The notes beneath the pieces are model-generated. The model was given only the letters and a program-made list of their open reading frames with translations, did not search any database and had not been told where the DNA came from. From assembly GCA_937928595.1 (NCBI GenBank), contig CALGJV010000007.1, forward strand, positions 62,001-126,000: a stretch of DNA of 64,000 nt, in the 5' to 3' direction. This document shows positions 60,786 to 64,000 of this stretch, one piece after another (the stretch's first letter is position 1; every line of letters begins with the position of its first letter). Source of the stretch: an uncultured Phycisphaerae bacterium. Its GTDB lineage: Bacteria > Planctomycetota > Phycisphaerae > UBA1845 > Fen-1342. A program made the position numbers and the translations under genes.

Positions 60786-61188
60786 AACACGACTCCTCCA
60801 AAGAAATATGGCAATTCCCGGCCATCGGGGGACACGCTCAGAACGCGTCCGAACCCAAACTCCGATACTTCCCGAACAAGCCGCCGGCGCGCAACGTCCG
60901 TGCTGCGTCCCGGCCCGACGCATTCGACGCGTCGGCTGGGACCCGATCCCGACTTATGACACGGCTGGGATTCGCCGGACCGCTAAAGCACCGGGCACTC
61001 GCGGCCTGGCGAGCACCGGATGGCAACCGGCGGGCGGGTGCTCCTTCTCCCTCCAGCCACTGAAATATACCGTGCGCGCGCCCGATCGTCAAAGCAAATC
61101 TGTACAAAAAATGTGCTATTTTACGCGAGCACATCCCCCTGTGCTGCGTCACCCGGAGCGACCACAATCTTTTGTGTGATGAAACGAT
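60786..61188. other. Leader and promoter region of the third PEP-CTERM gene
   Basis: About 400 bases without a gene. It contains the promoter at 61064-61092 and an AT-rich block just upstream of it (minus strand TAAAATAGCACATTTTTTGT near 61100-61125) that could serve as an activating element. The ~270-nt transcribed leader has no recognised riboswitch. Confidence 0.45.
61064..61092 (-). promoter_or_regulatory. Sigma-70-type promoter of the third PEP-CTERM gene
   Basis: On the minus strand TTGACG, 17-base spacer, TATATT, with an AT-rich tract immediately upstream. The best match to a vegetative promoter in the window. Confidence 0.7.
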
Positions 61189-63258
61189 TCAGGCGCTGCG
61201 GACACACCACGCACCCCCGCTCCGCCGCGGAACCAGGATCGTGAGTGCGTCCGCCGCCTGGGACTCACGCTGCTCAGTCCAGAGATCCAGTACGACTAGC
61301 CCCGTGCCGACTGGCACTCCGTCGAGCGCGACGCGCGTTCGCACGTCCGCGTTGTTCATGTTGACCGCGAACAAGAAATACTCGCCGGCCCGCTCGAAGA
61401 CCGCCGTCTGCACGCCGCTCAGCTCGGCTTGCGCGTACAGCGGAAAGCCCAGCCCCCGGTGCAGCGCCCGCAGCAACGAGGGAGACGGCGGCAGCCCCAA
61501 CACGACCAGCCGCCCGCAGCCGCGCGGCTCCACATACCCGCAGGGCCATTGGCGGCCGATACAACTCGTCATCCACTTGTCCGCGTTCTCGACCGCCTGC
61601 TGTCGGCCGGCGACCTGCGTGCCGACCAGCGGTGTCCCGGGTGGGTCGTCCCAAACCCAGACTGCTCCCTCGGCGATGCCTGCGTGTGCACCGATCGCGA
61701 CCGACACCTGCTTGCCCAAGCGGGACAGGATTCGGTCCGGGGGCGCCACGCCGAGGCCGTTGTACGGGCGGAAGTGCTCGTCGCGCTGTGGGAAACGGCC
61801 TTGGAAGACGACCAGGGTGCCGCCGTCCGCGATCCAGTGCACGAGGCGCTCCTGCGCGGCCCGCGGGAGCCAGTCGGCCGAGGCGTACAGCATCAGACCC
61901 GCGGACCGCGCGCCGAGTTCGGGGTCGTAGATCTCGTGGTCGATGTCCGCCGCGTACAGCGCGTCGAGCACGGGGTTGTCGGCCATGATGCGGTCGGTGC
62001 CGATGTGCACGGGCTCGAGCACAACCGCGGTCTGCGTGAGCTTCGTCAGCGTCGGCGGATCGCACGCCTGCACGACGCGGTGGATGCCCATGAAGACCTC
62101 GGCGAGCTCGGGGCGCGGGTCGCCGCGGGCGTTGATCGGGCAGTAGTACCAGTTGTCGCGCTCGGCCAGCATGTACCAATTGAAGCCCTGGACGCCGGCC
62201 AGCAGCGCCGAGAACGCGGTCAGGCGGTAGTGGTTGGGGGTCAGGACGCCGACGTAGTCGTGAAAACCGTGCCACACGCCGCATTCGAACTCCGCCAGGT
62301 GCGGGAGCGGCGAGAACGCCCGCTGGTAGCGGCACGTGTCGAGGAAGCGGCGGTGCTCGCCGCCGGTCGGTGCCGGGCCGGGCCCGGCCCCGAACTCGTT
62401 TTGCGGGTACCAGTCGATCCCGCAGAGATCAACGACCTTCGCCACCTCCCGCCAGTTCTGTACATCGCCGCCGGGGTAGAAGTTCGCCACCAGCGGCACG
62501 TCGACGCCCAGCGCGCGATACTCGTCCGCGTGCCAGCGCAACGCCTCAGCCGTCCCCCAGTGCTGGAACCGCCAGTAGTCCTTGTGGCGGGTCAGCGCGC
62601 CCGCGTCGAACGCGTTGGGTCGCTCGGCCAGCGGCTGGGCGTCTTCGAGGCGGGCGCAGGCGGTGCCCCAGGCCGCGTTGAGGGCGGCGACGTCGCCGTA
62701 GGCCGACCGCAGGAACTCCTGGAAGAAGCCCGCCTGCCGTCCGCTCAGCCCGCAGGGGTCCTCGAACCAGTGCGAGAAGAGGTCCATCTCGTTGTCGGGC
62801 TGCCACAGCACGATCCGCCCGCCGCGGGTCGCGAGGTACGGGCGGAGCACGTCCGTCACGGCCCGCATCCACACGGCGGCTTCCCGGCGGTACGCCGCGC
62901 CCAGACGCGGCAGCGTGACGACGCGGTCGGGGACGCCGGCGTTGGGCCACTCCGCGTAGATGTACGGCCCCGGCCGGATGAAGATCCAGAAGCCCTCGTG
63001 CTGAAGCAGCTCGAGGAACCCGACGAGGTCGCGGGGCGGCTCGGAGGTGCCGTGGAAGTCGAACCGCCCCGGCGCGAGTTCGTGGTATTCCCACGGCACG
63101 TACGTCGCGAGCATGCGCAGCCCCAGCCGCCGCGCCGCGGCCAGCACGTGCGGCCAGCGGGCGGGGTTGAGCCGCCAGTAGTGCACCTCTCCCGCGATCA
63201 ACGGCACGCGCTGCGCGCCCACCCGGATGACGCCGCCTTCGATCCGCACGTCGGGCAT
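61189..63258 (-). CDS. GH35-type beta-galactosidase-like glycoside hydrolase
   Basis: A 689-residue enzyme, apparently cytoplasmic (no signal peptide). The N-terminal TIM barrel opens with 'PLIAGEVHYWRLNPARWPHVLAAARRLGLRMLATYVPWEYHE', typical of GH35, with 'FIRPGPYIYAEWPN', acid/base Glu at about 157 (WQPDNEMD) and a likely nucleophile Glu at about 323-325 (HLAEFECGVW). C-terminal domains are beta-rich. It is expected to release terminal beta-galactose or a related sugar. AAGGAG precedes the ATG. GH35 is favoured over GH42, but exact specificity is unknown. Confidence 0.85.
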   Translation of the reverse strand: MPDVRIEGGVIRVGAQRVPLIAGEVHYWRLNPARWPHVLAAARRLGLRMLATYVPWEYHELAPGRFDFHGTSEPPRDLVGFLELLQHEGFWIFIRPGPYIYAEWPNAGVPDRVVTLPRLGAAYRREAAVWMRAVTDVLRPYLATRGGRIVLWQPDNEMDLFSHWFEDPCGLSGRQAGFFQEFLRSAYGDVAALNAAWGTACARLEDAQPLAERPNAFDAGALTRHKDYWRFQHWGTAEALRWHADEYRALGVDVPLVANFYPGGDVQNWREVAKVVDLCGIDWYPQNEFGAGPGPAPTGGEHRRFLDTCRYQRAFSPLPHLAEFECGVWHGFHDYVGVLTPNHYRLTAFSALLAGVQGFNWYMLAERDNWYYCPINARGDPRPELAEVFMGIHRVVQACDPPTLTKLTQTAVVLEPVHIGTDRIMADNPVLDALYAADIDHEIYDPELGARSAGLMLYASADWLPRAAQERLVHWIADGGTLVVFQGRFPQRDEHFRPYNGLGVAPPDRILSRLGKQVSVAIGAHAGIAEGAVWVWDDPPGTPLVGTQVAGRQQAVENADKWMTSCIGRQWPCGYVEPRGCGRLVVLGLPPSPSLLRALHRGLGFPLYAQAELSGVQTAVFERAGEYFLFAVNMNNADVRTRVALDGVPVGTGLVVLDLWTEQRESQAADALTILVPRRSGGAWCVRSA

Positions 63259-63389
63259 ACGGCACTCCTTGTGCGCGGCGGCATTGTAGCGCCCGCCGCC
63301 CGCGGGAGAACGGGGTGGAAAGCCCGCGGCCCTCGCCCTAGAGTCTGCGGCGCGCGGCGGGTGCCGCGCCCGGCCCCTGAGACCGCCGC

Positions 63390-64000
63390 ATGCGAATCCG
63401 CCTCGCGCACAGCCCCGATCCCGACGACGCGTTCATGTTCTACGGTCTGGCCTGCGGCGCCGTCGATCCCGGGCCGTATCGCTTCGAGCACATCCTCGAC
63501 GACATCCAGACGCTCAACGAACGCGCCTTGCGGGGAGAATACGAAGTCACCGCCATCAGCGTCCACGCGTACCCCTACGTCCGCGACCGCTACGTGCTGA
63601 CGGCCTGCGGCAGCAGCATGGGCGACAACTACGGGCCGATGGTCGTGGCCCGCCGGCCGTTGCGGCTCGAGCAGCTCCGCGGCGCGACGATCGCGGTGCC
63701 GGGGCGGATGACGACCGCGTATCTCGTCCTGCAACTGGCGCTCGGCAAAGACGCGTTCACGCCGCGGGTCACGCTGTTCGACCGGATCCCCGAGGAGGTT
63801 GCGGCCGGCCGCGTGGACGCCGGGCTGCTCATCCACGAGGGGCAGCTCACGTACGAGCGGGCCGGGCTCAAGCTCGTGCTGGAGCTCGGGGTGTGGTGGC
63901 AGCAGCGGACGGGCCTGCCGCTGCCGCTGGGCGGCAACGCGCTGCGCCGCGACCTCGGCCCGGAGCACGGCGCCGCGCTCACCCGGATCATTCGCGCCAG
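63390..64000 (+). CDS. mqnD: 1,4-dihydroxy-6-naphthoate synthase MqnD (partial, runs off the window)
   Basis: The first 203 codons of a periplasmic-binding-protein-fold enzyme of the futalosine pathway to menaquinone. 'LAHSPDPDDAFMFYGLACGAVD' at the N-terminus is the family hallmark; 'LNERALRGEYEVTAISVHAYPYV', 'LRGATIAVPGRMTTAYLVLQLAL' and 'GLLIHEGQLTYERAGLKLVLELGVWW' also match. MqnD converts cyclic dehypoxanthinyl-futalosine to dihydroxynaphthoate. There is no ribosome site before the ATG. The C-terminus is missing. Confidence 0.9.
   Translation, partial: MRIRLAHSPDPDDAFMFYGLACGAVDPGPYRFEHILDDIQTLNERALRGEYEVTAISVHAYPYVRDRYVLTACGSSMGDNYGPMVVARRPLRLEQLRGATIAVPGRMTTAYLVLQLALGKDAFTPRVTLFDRIPEEVAAGRVDAGLLIHEGQLTYERAGLKLVLELGVWWQQRTGLPLPLGGNALRRDLGPEHGAALTRIIRA

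Noticed and set aside
1-64000. CRISPR arrays, tRNA/rRNA genes, insertion sequences and prophage genes
   Set aside because: No regularly spaced repeats with unique spacers, no T-loop-like tRNA signatures, and no transposase, integrase or phage structural proteins were seen by reading. A tRNAscan or Infernal run could still find a missed RNA.

Overview
The window is very GC-rich bacterial chromosome. The gene content points to a planctomycete, most likely of the Phycisphaerae or a related lineage. Supporting signs are three PEP-CTERM secreted proteins plus a PEP-CTERM-type CAAX protease, two DUF1573 proteins, a 'CRYNLTGL' zinc-ribbon membrane protein, a 77-residue ECC/CPKC mini-protein, secreted proteins with Ala/Pro/'TQP' tracts, and mqnD of the futalosine menaquinone route. 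This is inference from protein families; no rRNA is present to confirm it. I saw no tRNA, rRNA, CRISPR array, insertion sequence or phage gene.

Layout. 0.2-5.7 kb: a plus-strand operon for an NAD-reducing [NiFe]-hydrogenase (hoxF-hoxU-hoxY-hoxH), its maturation protease (hoxW) and a translationally coupled receiver-only response regulator. 5.7-6.5 kb: repeat-rich non-coding DNA. 6.5-9.4 kb: lutABC for lactate oxidation (minus). 9.4-13.3 kb: two tiny Cys-rich secreted proteins, a cyclodeaminase-like folate enzyme and a lone homodimeric pyruvate dehydrogenase E1. 13.4-22.1 kb: CAAX protease, a thioredoxin-fold protein without CXXC, a coiled-coil membrane protein, the zinc mini-protein, a tandem glycosyltransferase, mutM, an endo/exonuclease/phosphatase lipoprotein and a YjbQ protein. 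22.5-25.8 kb: two PEP-CTERM proteins and a zinc-ribbon membrane protein. 25.8-31.7 kb (minus): three-subunit proton-translocating transhydrogenase, nadD, a TPR protein and a sigma-70 factor. 32.1-45.3 kb (minus): a nearly complete Tad/Flp type IVc pilus locus (flp, tadV, tadE, cpaB, secretin, VWA-TadG, tadZ, tadA, tadB, tadC) followed by two DUF1573 proteins. 45.9-48.1 kb: a REC-XRE regulator coupled to a fused aroDE. 48.3-56.6 kb (plus): a secreted helical protein, a membrane glycosyltransferase, etfB-etfA-acyl-CoA dehydrogenase and a MoxR ATPase. 56.6-57.5 kb: a protein-poor stretch dense in RNA hairpins on both strands. 57.5-64 kb: a GH65 enzyme, a third PEP-CTERM protein, a GH35 beta-galactosidase-like enzyme and the start of mqnD.

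Together the genes suggest a respiring or facultatively fermentative heterotroph. It exchanges electrons among H2, NAD(P)H, lactate and acyl-CoA (Hox, Lut, Pnt, Etf/ACAD), uses oligosaccharides (GH65, GH35), builds Tad pili and decorates its surface through the PEP-CTERM pathway. Several promoters fit TTGAC(G/A)-N16-18-TAnnnT. Many genes have good Shine-Dalgarno sites, but a few have a -10-like box only about 6-7 nt before the ATG and may be leaderless.

The most interesting unexplained sequence is the structured RNA region at 56.6-57.5 kb. It includes a possible minus-strand small RNA that carries repeated CUCCUCC (anti-Shine-Dalgarno) motifs before an intrinsic terminator. A second candidate is a rod-like structure with a minus-strand terminator at 49.4 kb.
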